Shown: piece after piece, positions 14,756 to 15,292 of the stretch | Position numbering within the stretch: the stretch's first letter is position 1 | Layout: every line of letters starts with the position of its first letter | Source of the DNA: Bacteroidota bacterium | GTDB taxonomy: Bacteria; Bacteroidota; Bacteroidia; Chitinophagales; UBA10324 | Assembly (NCBI GenBank): GCA_003455275.1 | Contig: DMRR01000025.1 | Coordinates: 1-15,292 of the forward strand | Direction: 5' to 3' | DNA: 15,292 nt | Notes under the pieces: generated by a model | The model's database searches: none | Seen by the model: the letters and a program-made list of their open reading frames with translations, nothing else | What the model was told of the DNA's origin: nothing | Translations under genes and position numbers: made by a program

Positions 14756-15292
14756 CTATTTTCCTAACTCCGATTTCAGGTAATCAATCACTTTCACTTC
14801 TGTTGCATCTACTTTTCTGATTTCAGATAAATAGAATGAAACCCAGTCGCACAGGTGAATCAGATAGAGCGTGTTTTCAATTGCACTTTCTCCTTTTGAG
14901 AATATTTCAATAATTGTTTTAGCGTGCTGAGAAATAATTTTTTTGTTGATGTCAATTCGCATTTGATTTCGTTCGTAATCATTTTCATTTCGTAGAAACA
15001 CCACGGCATATTTTCCTTTCTGTGTCCAACCCACCAATTCATTATGGTTCATTTCAGGAATTACATGATGCCAGCAAAGCACTTTTGCATTTTCATTCAA
15101 CTGCTGGCGGAAGCGAACGGCTGCACCTTCATATCCTGCGCATCCGTAAATCACCGGAGTTTTTTTGTTCAGTTTTTTTGCAACGCGCACAGCTTCCTTT
15201 CGAATCTTTTTTTCATTCTTATCCAAAAGTTTTATAGCACTTTTCACACCTTCTTCAAAACCTAAATCAATTAAGCGGTAATGAAAAAGTAT
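14756..15292 (-). CDS. Bifunctional phosphoglucose/phosphomannose isomerase, N-terminus cut by window edge
   Basis: Cytoplasmic enzyme interconverting fructose-6-phosphate with glucose-6-phosphate or mannose-6-phosphate. The window holds the last 178 residues, about half of a family member of roughly 320-350 residues: most of the second SIS domain. In the visible fragment, VIYGCAGYEGAAVRFRQQL opens the sugar-phosphate site. E67 (NENAK) and H83 (MNHNELVGW) are 16 residues apart, as are the catalytic Glu203 and His219 of the Pyrobaculum enzyme. The end YLIHLCDWVSFYLSEIRKVD followed by VIDYLKSEL is the family's C-terminal helix pair. The frame stays open to base 15292, so the GTG at 15247 is internal, not a start. 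It is 3 bases upstream of the S46 peptidase gene. Confidence 0.92.
   Translation of the reverse strand: MLFHYRLIDLGFEEGVKSAIKLLDKNEKKIRKEAVRVAKKLNKKTPVIYGCAGYEGAAVRFRQQLNENAKVLCWHHVIPEMNHNELVGWTQKGKYAVVFLRNENDYERNQMRIDINKKIISQHAKTIIEIFSKGESAIENTLYLIHLCDWVSFYLSEIRKVDATEVKVIDYLKSELGK

Noticed and set aside
15245..15247. GTG start for the isomerase fragment
   Set aside because: The frame continues without a stop to the window edge, and the family needs about 150 more N-terminal residues, so this codon is internal.

Overview
The window reads as a piece of chromosome from a member of the Bacteroidota, probably a free-living, moderately AT-rich relative of the Chitinophagales, Sphingobacteriales or Cytophagales. 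The signs are a secreted protein with a type IX secretion (T9SS) C-terminal sorting domain, Bacteroidota-style lipoprotein and signal peptides, an S46 dipeptidyl-peptidase, DUF4199, DUF4956 and DUF2490 proteins, a mitochondrial-type aconitase, a fused phosphoglucose/phosphomannose isomerase, and starts without clear Shine-Dalgarno sequences. No phage, transposon, CRISPR, tRNA or rRNA was seen. Coding density is high and no gap between genes exceeds about 160 bases. Both ends cut through genes.

Layout. (i) 1-2056, minus strand: the 5' 400 codons of a sodium:dicarboxylate/amino-acid symporter (3' end off the window), preceded by a membrane protein with a PH-like central domain. (ii) 2179-6413, plus strand: a FluC fluoride channel, then a compact envelope cluster of five genes: a T9SS-exported protein with two lamin-tail domains, a small lipoprotein, a VTC/polyphosphate-polymerase-type enzyme, a DUF4956 membrane protein and a DUF2490 outer-membrane barrel. 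The VTC gene starts directly after the lipoprotein stop, and DUF4956 overlaps VTC by 17 bases, so these are very likely co-translated. (iii) 6427-10221, minus strand: in transcription order a TMEM175-type potassium channel, pyruvate kinase, a membrane-anchored LuxR-type regulator, a DUF4199 membrane protein and a VOC/glyoxalase-fold protein. (iv) 10325-12592, plus strand: aconitase, divergent from the TMEM175 gene. (v) 12596-15292, minus strand: the C-terminal half of a bifunctional phosphoglucose/phosphomannose isomerase, followed after 3 bases by a secreted S46 peptidase whose key residues point to DPP11-type (Asp/Glu) specificity.

How the genes fit together. Pyruvate kinase, aconitase and the sugar-phosphate isomerase are core carbon metabolism. 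The symporter and the S46 peptidase suit an organism that feeds on peptides and acidic amino acids or dicarboxylates. The most interesting unit is the VTC-DUF4956 cluster. Its parts are predicted to span the cytoplasm (VTC), inner membrane (DUF4956), periplasm/outer membrane (lipoprotein, DUF2490) and cell surface (lamin-tail/T9SS protein), yet the CotH-type kinase often found with such genes is absent. Other points to check are a homopolymer at the TTG start of the LuxR gene, a group of TCATAC half-sites before the DUF4199 gene, inverted repeats flanking a candidate pyruvate kinase promoter, and competing inverted repeats in the symporter leader. Assignments rest on motif recognition by eye; no database search was run.
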